NCBI GenBank assembly: GCA_964460185.1
Contig: CAYWTM010000005.1
Span: forward strand, 1-55,527
Origin: JAVJPJ01 sp040217295
GTDB taxonomy: Bacteria; Pseudomonadota; Alphaproteobacteria; Rhodobacterales; Rhodobacteraceae
DNA length: 55,527 nucleotides
Reading direction: 5' to 3'
The notes below the pieces were generated by a model. It did not search any database. It had not been told where the DNA came from and worked only from the letters and a program-made list of their open reading frames with translations. Positions 1 through 8,118 of this stretch are shown here, one piece after another (position 1 is the stretch's first letter; each line of letters begins with the position of its first letter). The position numbers and the translations under genes are program-made.

Positions 1-1
1 G

Positions 2-160
2 ATCCGGGACGATCACGTCTTGGCCGAGATGTTGCGCGGCCTGGGTGGGCAGGTCAGCCCGGTCGAGGCGCCGTTCACGCCCGAGGGCGGGGCCTATGGG
101 CATGGGCGCACCCATGGCCATCATCACGGGGCCGAACCGGCCCACGACCACGGGCACTGA
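2..160 (+). CDS. ureE: Urease accessory protein UreE, C-terminal part
   Basis: This is the last 52 codons of UreE; the 5' part lies outside the window. UreE is the nickel metallochaperone that delivers Ni2+ to the UreDFG-apourease complex in the cytoplasm. The visible piece contains an MLRGLGGQV segment typical of the C-terminal domain. It ends in a histidine-rich tail with eight His in the last 20 residues, the nickel-binding tail of many UreE proteins. The reading frame ends in TGA at 158-160 and is followed at once, or overlapped, by ureF, as expected for a urease operon. Identification rests on the tail and on the two genes downstream. Confidence 0.85.
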   Translation: MRDDHVLAEMLRGLGGQVSPVEAPFTPEGGAYGHGRTHGHHHGAEPAHDHGH

Positions 161-803
161 CCCCTTGGCCAGCGTCGCCGACCATATGAAGCTGTCGCAG
201 TGGCTGTCGCCGGGGTTCCCGGTGTCGGCCTATGCCTATTCCCACGGGCTCGAGACCGAGATCGCCCTGGGACGGGTCACCGATGCGGCCGCGCTGGAAC
301 GCTGGGTCGCGGCCATCGTGGCGGTTGGTGCGGGACGCAGCGATGCCATCTTGATGCTGGCCGCGCGCCGGGGCGGGGACGCGGACGCGCTGGCCGACCT
401 GGCCCGGGCGCTGGCCGGATCACGCGAACGGCTGGAAGAAACGCAGGCGCAGGGCGCGGCGCTGGCCATGACGCTGGGCGCGCTTGGCCACGGGGACGGG
501 GTGGCGCGGCCCTATCCGGTCGCGCTGGGTGTGGCGAGCCGGGATCTGGATCTGGACGATCACCTGGTTGCGGCCCTGGTGGTGCAGGCTTTCGCGGCCA
601 ACCTGGTCTCGGCGGCGGTCCGGTTCATGCCACTGGGCCAGGCGCAGGGGCAGGGTGTGCTGGCGCGCCTGCAGCCGGTGATCGATGCGGTTGCGGCCGA
701 GGCCTGTGGCGCGACGCCGGCGGATATCGGAACCGGCGTCTTCGGTGCCGACCTGGCCGCGATGGAGCATGAAACCCAAGAGGTGCGGATATTTCGGACG
801 TGA
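114..803 (+). CDS. ureF: Urease accessory protein UreF
   Basis: UreF is part of the UreD-UreF-UreG complex that inserts nickel into apourease and is thought to act as activator of the GTPase UreG. The hallmark N-terminal stretch LSQWLSPGFPVSAYAYSHGL is present, and the C-terminal half carries the helical segment around VSAAVRFMPLGQ. The start is uncertain. ATG at 114 gives 229 residues and overlaps ureE by 47 nt. TTG at 165, five bases after the ureE stop, gives 212. ATG at 186 would leave almost nothing before the conserved motif. None has a strong ribosome binding site, so translational coupling to ureE is likely. Confidence 0.9.
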   Translation: MAIITGPNRPTTTGTDPLASVADHMKLSQWLSPGFPVSAYAYSHGLETEIALGRVTDAAALERWVAAIVAVGAGRSDAILMLAARRGGDADALADLARALAGSRERLEETQAQGAALAMTLGALGHGDGVARPYPVALGVASRDLDLDDHLVAALVVQAFAANLVSAAVRFMPLGQAQGQGVLARLQPVIDAVAAEACGATPADIGTGVFGADLAAMEHETQEVRIFRT

Positions 804-825
804 GACCGAGGGGCGGATGGTGTCT

Positions 826-880
826 TGGGGGCTCTGCCCCCGGCCTTCGGCCTCCCCCGCCATATTTGCGGGATAAAGAT
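826..880 (+). repeat. Intergenic repeat element, copy A
   Basis: The ureF-ureG spacer holds a hairpin GGGGGCTCTGCCCCC (827-841), a second small hairpin GGCCTTCGGCC (842-852), and then the core CCATATTTGCGGGATAAAGAT ending at 880. The core and purine-rich tail match the elements at 10728, 18852, 38339, 47847 and 55065. It lies between two co-directional genes and points the same way as they do, ending 62 nt before the ureG start. Its function is unknown. Confidence 0.6.
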
Positions 881-942
881 GCGGTGGATTGGACGCGCCG
901 ACGGGGCGCGACTGCCGCGATGTGGTGAGAAGGAGAGCAGGC

Positions 943-1554
943 ATGGGAAGTGCGAACGGGCCATTGCGGGTCGGCATCGGCGGGCCGGTGGGGGCGGGCA
1001 AGACCACGCTGACCGAGAAGCTGTGCCGCGCCATGGGCCAGGACTATTCCGTCGCGGTCATCACCAACGATATCTACACCAGCGAGGATGCGGAGTACCT
1101 GTTGCGCGCACAGGCGCTGCCGGCGGAGCGCATCAAGGGCGTGGAAACCGGCGGTTGCCCGCATACGGCGATCCGCGAGGACGCATCGATCAACCTGGCG
1201 GCGGTGGCGGCATTCCGGGCGCAGATCCCCGATCTGGACGTGGTGTTCATTGAATCGGGTGGCGACAACCTGGCCGCGACCTTCAGTCCGGAACTGGCCG
1301 ATCTGACGCTGTACGTGATCGATACGGCCGCCGGGCAGGACATTCCGCGCAAGAAGGGACCGGGGGTGACGCGGTCCGATTTCCTGATCGTGAACAAGGT
1401 CGACCTTGCCCCGCATGTCGGTGTCGATGCCGACATGCTGGAGGCGGACGCGCGCGCGGCGCGCGGCGACCGGCCTTTCGTCATGGCGTCGCTGCGCCAG
1501 GGGCGCGGTGTGGCCGAGGTGGTCGCGTTCATCAAGGATGCGGGCGGCCTGTAG
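943..1554 (+). CDS. ureG: Urease accessory GTPase UreG
   Basis: UreG is the SIMIBI-class GTPase that couples GTP hydrolysis to nickel delivery during urease maturation. The 203-residue product has the P-loop GGPVGAGKT at residues 13-21, the GCPHTAIREDAS segment whose Cys-Pro-His binds nickel, the ESGGDNLAATFSPELAD motif, and NKVDL as the guanine-specificity motif. The start at 943 is supported by AGGAGA eight bases upstream; a start at 889 would add an unrelated extension. It is the last gene of the urease operon visible here. The gene downstream is on the other strand. Confidence 0.97.
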   Translation: MGSANGPLRVGIGGPVGAGKTTLTEKLCRAMGQDYSVAVITNDIYTSEDAEYLLRAQALPAERIKGVETGGCPHTAIREDASINLAAVAAFRAQIPDLDVVFIESGGDNLAATFSPELADLTLYVIDTAAGQDIPRKKGPGVTRSDFLIVNKVDLAPHVGVDADMLEADARAARGDRPFVMASLRQGRGVAEVVAFIKDAGGL

Positions 1555-1576
1555 GGGCGATCATGGTGCCGCGATC

Positions 1577-2509
1577 TCAGGCCATCTGCGGATCGAGTTG
1601 GCGCAGGAGGTCGCTGAAGCGCTGTTCGCCGGTGGCGGCTGCGGCGTAATCGGCCACGATGGCGGCGCGGTCGAACCGCCCGTCGCGCTGCGCCAGTTGC
1701 GCCAGTCGCCACAGGTAGGACACCACGCGCCGCCGCTCGGGGCGGACCTGGTTGGCCACGCGGGCGCGCGTCAGCCTGCCGTTGAGCAGCGCCCTGAGCA
1801 TCGGCACCAGTGTCGCATCCGCGTTGAACAGCTGATGCAGCTCGGGCCCGGCGAACCGCAGGGGGATCTGCGTGATGGCATCGCCGCGGAACTGCCCGGC
1901 ATGGGCCGCGCTGGGCGCGTCGGTGGGATCGTACACGATGACGGCGCGCCCGGCCGTTGACAGGGCGGCCGGCGCGTCGCCGTAGCGCGAAAAATCCCGG
2001 CCGCGCAGATGTCGGAACCTGCGGTCGAACCCGGCCCTTTCGGCCAGCAGCGTTGCGGCGGGATTGGTGGCCAGCACATGCGATCCGGGCGCCGCGGCCG
2101 AGTAGCTGCACGCGGCATGCCCGCACAGGGCCCCGAACCCCAGAAAGATCACCTGTTCGAAACTGTCGAAAAACCCCTGTTGCGACAGGCCATCGAAAAA
2201 ATCGAAGAGATCCTCATCCCGGAATCCGGTTTCCCGCAGGGCCATGATGTTCAGAAGCGACCATTGCCGCCGTTTGACGGCCGCAAACCCCAGGGGCATG
2301 CCGTCATCGGCCTGCGCGAACACGCGCCCGGCCTTGTCGAAACTGACCACAAGGACATCGCCTTCCTGCACGAACAGCGCCAGGTGATCGGGGCCCAGGC
2401 GTTCGAAAAACCCGTGTTGCGCGCCGATCTGCCCCAGATGCGACAGCCATTCGGCACGCGTCTGTCCCAGGGGGTTGCGATCAACGAGGGGTGCGGAAGG
2501 GTTTGACAT
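1577..2509 (-). CDS. Conserved roseobacter-type protein of unknown function
   Basis: The 310-residue protein has no family I can assign with certainty. It resembles a group of Rhodobacterales proteins of about 300 residues that are often labelled phosphoadenosine phosphosulfate reductase in databases. I see neither the SGGKDS-type PP-loop nor the cysteine motifs of that enzyme, so the label is unsafe. The central segment QVIFLGFGALCGHAACSYSA followed by GSHVLATNPAA looks like a beta-strand/nucleophile-elbow region of an alpha/beta fold. The C-terminal part is Arg- and Ala-rich and helical. The start is preceded by CGGAGA. It lies alone on the minus strand between the urease and cox genes, converging on ureG. 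Confidence 0.6.
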   Translation of the reverse strand: MSNPSAPLVDRNPLGQTRAEWLSHLGQIGAQHGFFERLGPDHLALFVQEGDVLVVSFDKAGRVFAQADDGMPLGFAAVKRRQWSLLNIMALRETGFRDEDLFDFFDGLSQQGFFDSFEQVIFLGFGALCGHAACSYSAAAPGSHVLATNPAATLLAERAGFDRRFRHLRGRDFSRYGDAPAALSTAGRAVIVYDPTDAPSAAHAGQFRGDAITQIPLRFAGPELHQLFNADATLVPMLRALLNGRLTRARVANQVRPERRRVVSYLWRLAQLAQRDGRFDRAAIVADYAAAATGEQRFSDLLRQLDPQMA

Positions 2510-2744
2510 GATGTCTCCGAAAGGGATCTGCGGAGGTGGTGTCTCGGGTCTCCGCTTGCTGACATCGGTATCGCGGCCGACTAAGGCAAAGCTAGGCTAA
2601 AGCCGCGGCGAAATGCGGAGTATTGGTTTCCACCTCGTAAACAATTCCCGTCGATTGGACCGTGGGGCAGGTCAAATAGCCCCCCTTGACCCTGCGCCCC
2701 GGCGTGGCGTTCATGGGGGTGGGAACAAGGGGAGGCCCTGCGCC

Positions 2745-3644
2745 ATGTCGCTTTCATCGATAGACCAAGTGCAGGAAAAGCTGACGCAGCACGATTACGT
2801 GTGCGGCCGCGCGCTGGCCACGGTCGTGTTCCTGTCGCTGACGCTGGGGCGTCCGTTGTTCCTCGAGGGCGAGGCGGGCACCGGCAAGACGGAAATCGCC
2901 AAGGCGATCGCGGCGGCGCTGGGCCGGCGCCTGATCCGGTTGCAGTGTTACGAAGGTCTGGATGCGTCATCTGCCGTCTATGAATGGAACTTCGCCGCGC
3001 AGATGGTCGCCATCCGCAGTGCCGAGGCCGCGGGCGAGGCGGATCGGTCGACACTGCAATCCGAATTGTTCTCGCCCGATTTCCTGATCGAGCGGCCGCT
3101 CTTGCAGGCCATGCGCCCCGATCCTGCAGGTCCGCCCGTGTTGCTGATCGACGAGATCGACCGCACCGATGAACCGTTCGAGGCGTTCTTGCTGGAGGCG
3201 CTGAGCGATTTCCAGGTCACCATCCCTGAACTGGGCACGATCCGGGCCCCGCAACCGCCCATCGTGATCCTGACGTCGAACCGCACGCGCGAGGTTCATG
3301 ATGCGCTCAAGCGGCGTTGCCTCTACCACTGGGTCGACTACCCCGATGTCGACCGCGAACTGGCGATCCTCAAGGCGCGGGTGCCCGAGGCCTCCGAGCA
3401 GTTGAGCCGCGAAATCGTGGGCTTTGTCCAACGGCTCAGGGGCGTCGATCTCTTCAAGCGGCCCGGTGTCGCGGAAACCATCGATTGGGCCAAGTGCCTG
3501 CTGGCTCTGGACGTGATCGAGCTGAGCCCCGAAGTCATCGCGGACACGCTTGGCGCGATCCTGAAATACCAAGACGACATTCAACGCCTTGAAGGGTCCG
3601 AGGCCAAACGCATCCTCGACGAGATGCGCAGCGCGGCGGCCTGA
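2745..3644 (+). CDS. coxD: MoxR-type AAA+ ATPase, CoxD-like
   Basis: This 299-residue AAA+ ATPase belongs to the MoxR/CoxD group. In Oligotropha, CoxD is a chaperone-like ATPase needed for assembly of the Cu-S-Mo site of CO dehydrogenase. The Walker A motif GEAGTGKT is at residues 42-49, Walker B VLLIDE at 132-137, and the sensor-1 segment ILTSNRTRE follows. The start at 2745 is preceded by AAGGGGAGG. It opens the plus-strand cox cluster, and its usual partner, the VWA protein CoxE, follows after two small secreted-protein genes. The role in molybdoenzyme maturation is inferred from family and context. Confidence 0.85.
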   Translation: MSLSSIDQVQEKLTQHDYVCGRALATVVFLSLTLGRPLFLEGEAGTGKTEIAKAIAAALGRRLIRLQCYEGLDASSAVYEWNFAAQMVAIRSAEAAGEADRSTLQSELFSPDFLIERPLLQAMRPDPAGPPVLLIDEIDRTDEPFEAFLLEALSDFQVTIPELGTIRAPQPPIVILTSNRTREVHDALKRRCLYHWVDYPDVDRELAILKARVPEASEQLSREIVGFVQRLRGVDLFKRPGVAETIDWAKCLLALDVIELSPEVIADTLGAILKYQDDIQRLEGSEAKRILDEMRSAAA

Positions 3645-3671
3645 TCGGGACCAGGCCGCCGGGACTTTCGA

Positions 3672-4061
3672 TCAATCCGGTACGGTGCAGACGTAACCGC
3701 CATCGGGCCCTGTGCTGCTGCCGCCGCCGCGCCCGTTACAAATTGCATCTTTTGCCAACAGGGGCAGGCCGCAGACGCCTGTGGCCTCTGAGTCCGAGGT
3801 GGGTGGGCAGCTGAAGCTGCCGTTGCTGGCCGTGGTGGGATTGCCGCCACCGCCATGTCCGGTGCGCGCGAACCCGTCGCCATCGCCGCGATCCGGGTCC
3901 GATCCGCCGTTGCCGCGATCCGGGTCCGATCCGCCTCCGTCGGGTGTCTCGGAAAATCCTCCGCCCGCGCCGCGTGACTGTGCTTCGGCCATCGGGGTCG
4001 ACTGCGCGCCGATTGCTACGACGATCAGTGCGGCGATCATCAACGGTGCTATCTTGATCAT
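3672..4061 (-). CDS. Small secreted Gly/Asp-rich protein
   Basis: The 129-residue product starts with a Sec-type signal peptide (IAPLMIAALIVVAIGAQS, likely cleaved after the AEA near residue 27). A low-complexity Gly/Asp/Ser-rich segment follows, with a nine-residue unit GGSDPDRGN/D repeated twice. The C-terminal part has four cysteines (in FSCPP, GVCGLP, AICNG and YVCTV) that could form two disulfides in the periplasm. I do not recognise a family. It is the only minus-strand gene inside the cox cluster and reads towards coxD, leaving a 27-nt convergent gap. Confidence 0.6.
   Translation of the reverse strand: MIKIAPLMIAALIVVAIGAQSTPMAEAQSRGAGGGFSETPDGGGSDPDRGNGGSDPDRGDGDGFARTGHGGGGNPTTASNGSFSCPPTSDSEATGVCGLPLLAKDAICNGRGGGSSTGPDGGYVCTVPD
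3886..3939. repeat. 27-nt tandem repeat, two copies, inside the secreted protein gene
   Basis: Positions 3886-3912 and 3913-3939 are near-identical 27-nt units, each beginning CCGCGATCCGGGTCCGATCC. They encode the duplicated nine-residue Gly-Ser-Asp-Pro-Asp-Arg unit of the small secreted protein. The period keeps the reading frame, so copy number could vary between strains without breaking the gene. Confidence 0.7.
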
Positions 4062-4205
4062 GTGTCTAAGTCCTGCATTTCTGAAAACTGTGCCCGTAGG
4101 TCGCGGGATTGCGGCATCGGGTTCAAAAACTCCGGCGGGGGCCGTGACCCTTCACCGGGGCCCCTGCGCCGATGACGGATGGCGCGCACCTGTCTCCTGC
4201 GCGGC

Positions 4206-4305
4206 NNNNNNNNNNNNNNNNNNNNNNNNNNNNNNNNNNNNNNNNNNNNNNNNNNNNNNNNNNNNNNNNNNNNNNNNNNNNNNNNNNNNNNNNNNNNNNN
4301 NNNNN
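4206..4305. other. Assembly gap of 100 N
   Basis: Exactly 100 undetermined bases join two contigs, a length normally used as a placeholder, so the true distance is unknown. The gene-free stretch 4062-4419 contains this gap. The left flank has the upstream region of the minus-strand secreted-protein gene and a GC-rich inverted repeat (GGGGCC near 4137 with GGCCCC near 4160). The right flank holds the likely promoter of the gene at 4420. Nothing can be said about genes hidden in the gap. Confidence 0.95.
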
Positions 4306-4358
4306 CAGTGCGCGCCGGTTCAACAGCCACCCCAGCCTTGATTTTTTCCATCTTTTCT

Positions 4359-4387
4359 TTGACAGGGATTCGATCCTTGGCGTTAAC
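4359..4387 (+). promoter_or_regulatory. Possible sigma-70 promoter for the secreted protein at 4420
   Basis: A perfect -35 hexamer TTGACA at 4359-4364 is followed after 17 nt by GTTAAC at 4382-4387, which matches three of six -10 positions. The spacing is right and the start codon lies 32 nt further on, with GGGGAGAGA as ribosome binding site. The weak -10 makes this tentative. Confidence 0.4.
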
Positions 4388-4419
4388 TCGGGGTCAGGGT
4401 CCAACACCGGGGAGAGATC

Positions 4420-4914
4420 ATGTCCATTTTCAAACGTATCCTTTCAAGCATGGCGCTGATCGCCATGACCCTTGGGTTCAGCGCGCAGATCGCGGCCGCC
4501 TGCCCAAGCTACAACAACCCGACCGTCTTTGGGTCGACCACGCTGAACGCCGGGTTCCTGCCTGATCCCTATGTGCGCAACCTGACCGCCGGTGGCCGGG
4601 TGAACCTGTCCAACTGCTCGGGCGGGCAATGGCCGGGCTACGTGGTCACACGGCCCGATTTCCGCCTGTTCTACTATGGATCGTCACCCACCGGGCGGCT
4701 GACCTTCGCGCTCGAGGCGCGCTCCAACGTGGATACCATCTTGCTGGTCAACTCGCCCGATGGGCAGTGGCACTACAACGATGACTATCGCGGTTTCAAC
4801 TCGGCCATCGTGTTCTTCAATCCCTTGCAGGGCCAGTACGATGTCTGGACCGGCAGCTATAACCTGTCGTCCAACAACCCCGCTCAATTGATCATCACCG
4901 AATACAACTACTGA
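4420..4914 (+). CDS. Secreted protein with PPC-like beta domain
   Basis: The 164-residue product has a Sec signal peptide (positive IFKR, hydrophobic SSMALIAMTLGFSAQIAA, cleavage near residue 26). The mature part looks like a single bacterial pre-peptidase C-terminal (PPC)-like beta-sandwich. It has a strand with LTFALEARSNVDTILLVNSP, the turn DGQWHYNDDYRGFNS, and the closing strand QYDVWTGSYN. Such stand-alone domains in Rhodobacteraceae are often mislabelled peptidase S1; no catalytic triad is present. Two cysteines (first mature residues and near residue 66) may pair. It sits in the cox cluster between coxD and coxE, has its own likely promoter and terminator, and so may be independent of cox. 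Confidence 0.6.
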   Translation: MSIFKRILSSMALIAMTLGFSAQIAAACPSYNNPTVFGSTTLNAGFLPDPYVRNLTAGGRVNLSNCSGGQWPGYVVTRPDFRLFYYGSSPTGRLTFALEARSNVDTILLVNSPDGQWHYNDDYRGFNSAIVFFNPLQGQYDVWTGSYNLSSNNPAQLIITEYNY

Positions 4915-4933
4915 TCACGACGATGCGCAAACG

Positions 4934-4969
4934 GGCCCCCGGTCTTGACTGCAGGACCGGGGGCCTTTT
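4934..4969 (+). terminator. Rho-independent terminator
   Basis: An 11-bp perfect stem GGCCCCCGGTC (4934-4944) pairs with GACCGGGGGCC (4955-4965) over a 10-nt loop and is followed by TTTT. It lies 20 nt after the stop of the secreted PPC-like protein and directly in front of coxE. Transcription of coxE from upstream would therefore have to pass it. Confidence 0.85.
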
Positions 4970-4981
4970 GTGTCTGGACCC

Positions 4982-6238
4982 ATGGTTGAACACGCCCCCC
5001 TCGAGTTGCCGGACCATCCGCAACTGGTCACCAACATCACCCACTTCGCGCGGGCGTTGCGGGTGGCGGGCCTGCCTGCGGGGCCGGGACGGGTGGCCGA
5101 TGCCATTCGGGCGGTTGCGGCTGCGGGCTTTACCGAGCGGGCGGATTTCTATCACACGTTGATGGCCTGTTTCATCTCGCGTCCCGAACATCGGGACGTG
5201 TTCGACCAGATGTTCCGGCTCTACTGGCGTGATCCGCGATACCTGGAACACATGATGTCTCTGCTGACGCCGGCCCTGCACGGGGTGGCCGAGGAACGCG
5301 CGGCGCGCGCCGCCGAGAAACGCGCCGCCGAGGCGCTGCTGCATGGCGTATCGCGTGATCTGCCCGAGATCGAACAGCCCGAAGGCGAAACCGAGATCGA
5401 GATCGACGCCACCCTCACCATGAGCCGCGAGGAACGCCTGAAGACGCTGGATTTCGAACAGATGTCGGTGGCCGAAATGGCCGAGGCCCGCCGCATGCTG
5501 GCGCGGCTGACGCTGACCGTGCCCCCCCTCAAGAGCCGCCGCACCGCCCCGGCGGCCCATGGGGCCCGGCCCGACTGGCGGCGCACGATGCGCCGGGCCA
5601 TGGCGCAAGGCGGCGAGATCCGCGCGTTCGAGACCAAGGCCCGCCGCACCAGATGGCCGGCGCTGGTGTGCCTGTGCGACATTTCGGGGTCGATGTCGTC
5701 CTACAGCCGCGCGGTGCTGCATTTCCTGCACGCGGTCGCCAACCAGAAAGGGGCGGGATGGGCCAAGGTTCACGCCTTCACCTTTGGGACGCGTCTGACC
5801 AACATCACCCGGCATCTCGCACAGCGCGATGTGGATGCGGCGCTGCAGGCCGCAGGCGCCGAGGCGCAGGATTGGGAGGGCGGCACCCGGATCGGCGCCT
5901 GTCTCGAGACCTTCAACCGCGACTGGTCGCGCCGGGTTCTGGGGCAGGGGGCGGTGGTCTTGCTGATCACCGATGGGCTGGACCGCGATGATCCCGACAG
6001 GCTGGCGGCCGCGATGGAACGCCTGCATCTGTCGTCGCGGCGGGTCATCTGGATCAATCCGCTGTTGCGGTGGGACGGGTTCGCACCCAAGGCGGCCGGC
6101 ATCCGCGCGATGTTGCCCCATGTCGACAGCTTCCGGGCGGGGCACAACATCGCCAGCCTCCAAGGATTGGCCGAGGCCGTGTCGCGCCCCGACGACATGG
6201 GCGAAAAGGCCCGCATGCTGCGGTTGCTGGACAGCTGA
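4982..6238 (+). CDS. coxE: VWA-domain protein, CoxE-like
   Basis: The 418-residue protein belongs to the CoxE/YehP group, which works with the CoxD ATPase in maturation of CO dehydrogenase and related molybdenum hydroxylases. A helical N-terminal half with an Ala/Glu-rich segment (EERAARAAEKRAAEALL) precedes a von Willebrand A domain. The MIDAS signature D-I-S-G-S begins at residue 233, and LLITDGLDRDDP follows. The ATG at 4982 is chosen; a GTG at 4970 would lie on the end of the terminator stem. No good ribosome binding site is visible for either. The stop is followed by about 100 nt before the OmpA-type gene. Confidence 0.85.
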   Translation: MVEHAPLELPDHPQLVTNITHFARALRVAGLPAGPGRVADAIRAVAAAGFTERADFYHTLMACFISRPEHRDVFDQMFRLYWRDPRYLEHMMSLLTPALHGVAEERAARAAEKRAAEALLHGVSRDLPEIEQPEGETEIEIDATLTMSREERLKTLDFEQMSVAEMAEARRMLARLTLTVPPLKSRRTAPAAHGARPDWRRTMRRAMAQGGEIRAFETKARRTRWPALVCLCDISGSMSSYSRAVLHFLHAVANQKGAGWAKVHAFTFGTRLTNITRHLAQRDVDAALQAAGAEAQDWEGGTRIGACLETFNRDWSRRVLGQGAVVLLITDGLDRDDPDRLAAAMERLHLSSRRVIWINPLLRWDGFAPKAAGIRAMLPHVDSFRAGHNIASLQGLAEAVSRPDDMGEKARMLRLLDS

Positions 6239-6336
6239 CCCTGCGCGCCTTTCCGCCCATGTGAAAGGGGCGTCATCAATCGGGTCTCCCGCGTACCTAT
6301 ATGACAAGGACCGTCACGCATATGCGAGGTTGACCC

Positions 6337-8043
6337 ATGCGTCGTTTCCTTGTCACCACCACCGCCCTCGTGGCGGGTTTGTCTGTCTCGTTTTCGATGC
6401 CACTTTCCGTTCTTGCCCAGGAAACGGCGGTTGCCCCGGAGGGTGCCGTAGCCCAGACCGCAGATTGCCCCGAAGGATTGAGCGAGGCGGACTGCGCCGC
6501 GCTGATCCTTGTTCCTGCGCCTGATGCCGTGGTCGCACCCGACGCCGCCCCCGATGTGGTGCCAGTGGCCGAGCCCGAGCCGGACCCTGCACCCGAAACA
6601 CAGGCCGAGACTGGTGTGGAAACACCGCCGGTGGTCCCCGAGCAACCGGCCGAGACTCTGCCCGCGCCAGACGTGCAGCCCGAGACCGAAGCCCCCCCCA
6701 AGATCGCACAAGATCCTGCGCCGGACCCGCTGCCGCAAACGGGGGCAGAGCCGCAACAGGACCCGGTGACACCCGACCCGCCCGCGGAGGATGCCGGCAC
6801 GCCGGACGCGGCGGTAGAGGCCCAGACTGCGCCGGACCCCTTGGCGCAACCCGCCGAACCGGCGACCGCGGATCCACAGACCTCCGCGCCGGCGACCGCC
6901 GAGGTTCCGGCGTCACCTGCCGTCCTGCCCACCGAACGCCCCTCCGATCCGGCACAATCCGACACCGGATTGACCGCCGCCGCCCAAGCCGCCGCCCAGG
7001 GCGGTGCGACCCAGGCCCTGGCCGCCGAGACCGGCGCGCAGACCACGGAACCGGTCGAGGAAACCACACAAACCGTCGTCGCGGCCGATGTTCGCGCCTC
7101 CGACCAGGATTTCGCGGCAGCCCCTGCTGGCGACGCATCGGGCAGCGACGGCGGGCTGTCGCCCGTCGAACGCGCGATCTTTGCCATCGCCACCGGCGTG
7201 GTTGTCGGCAGTCTTCTGTCGGGCAATCGCGAGATCGTCAGCACCTCGCCCGACCGGGTGGTGGTGCAGGACCCTTATGGCAACCTTCAGGTCTTGCGCG
7301 ACGATGACGCGATCTTGCGCCAGTCGGGATCGCAGGTCACGACCCGCAGTTATGCCGACGGCTCCACCCAGACCGCGATCTTGCAACCCGATGGCAGCCG
7401 GATCGTCACCATTCGGGATGCAGAATTGCGGGTGCTCAAACGCACCGTGATCGATCCCGTGGGGGTGGAAACGGTCTTGTTCGATGACACCCGCGTCACC
7501 GCGCCGGTGGATCTGGCGGCGCTGCCACAAGTCTCCACGCGGGTCCTGCCCACCATCGACACGACCGACAGCGCCGCGTTGCGCGCCGCGCTCTTGCAGC
7601 AAGGCGCGATCAGCCGCAGCTTTTCGCTCGCCCAGATCCGCCAGATCGATCAGGTTCGCTACCTCGCCCCCGCGATCGACATCGAGTCGGTGACCTTCGA
7701 GACCGGATCGGCGGCCATCCAGCCAAGCGAGGCCGAGGAATTGTTCGCACTTGGCCAGTTGATGCGCGACCTGATCGCCGAGAACCCCGCCGAGGTGTTC
7801 TTGATCGAGGGCCACACCGATGCCGTCGGCAGTGCTGCCTCGAACCTGACCCTGTCGGACCGCCGGGCGGAATCGGTGTCACTCGCGCTGAGTGAATATT
7901 TCGACGTGCCGCCCGCTCACATGATCCTGCAGGGCTATGGCGAAACCGATCTGCGCATCGAAACGCAGGACGCCGCGCGCGAAAACCGGCGTGTGGTCGT
8001 GCGCCGGATCACGCCGCTGTTGCTGTCGGCGCAGGCCAACTGA
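6337..8043 (+). CDS. OmpA-family envelope protein with Pro/Glu-rich linker
   Basis: The 568-residue protein has a signal peptide (LVTTTALVAGLSVSFSMPLS, cleavage near residue 27). A long low-complexity Pro/Ala/Glu/Asp segment covers roughly residues 60-205. A predicted hydrophobic stretch FAIATGVVVGSLLSG is followed by a region of short repeats around PDRVVVQDPYGNLQVLRDD. The C-terminal OmpA domain begins near residue 449 (VTFETGSAAI, EGHTDAVGS, SDRRAESV, NRRVVVR) and binds peptidoglycan. It probably sits in or at the outer membrane with the linker spanning the periplasm. Nothing links it to CO dehydrogenase except position between coxE and the xdhC-like gene. Confidence 0.8.
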   Translation: MRRFLVTTTALVAGLSVSFSMPLSVLAQETAVAPEGAVAQTADCPEGLSEADCAALILVPAPDAVVAPDAAPDVVPVAEPEPDPAPETQAETGVETPPVVPEQPAETLPAPDVQPETEAPPKIAQDPAPDPLPQTGAEPQQDPVTPDPPAEDAGTPDAAVEAQTAPDPLAQPAEPATADPQTSAPATAEVPASPAVLPTERPSDPAQSDTGLTAAAQAAAQGGATQALAAETGAQTTEPVEETTQTVVAADVRASDQDFAAAPAGDASGSDGGLSPVERAIFAIATGVVVGSLLSGNREIVSTSPDRVVVQDPYGNLQVLRDDDAILRQSGSQVTTRSYADGSTQTAILQPDGSRIVTIRDAELRVLKRTVIDPVGVETVLFDDTRVTAPVDLAALPQVSTRVLPTIDTTDSAALRAALLQQGAISRSFSLAQIRQIDQVRYLAPAIDIESVTFETGSAAIQPSEAEELFALGQLMRDLIAENPAEVFLIEGHTDAVGSAASNLTLSDRRAESVSLALSEYFDVPPAHMILQGYGETDLRIETQDAARENRRVVVRRITPLLLSAQAN

Positions 8044-8118
8044 ACCGGGCATGCGCTGTCGCCTTTTGACAAGGGCCGAATGCTCCTCCATCGTCGCCGC
8101 ATGGTGGAGGAGTTTTTC

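Noticed and set aside
4058..4459. Several short open frames running through the 100 N.
   Set aside because: They are artefacts of undetermined bases and contain no supported sequence on either side.
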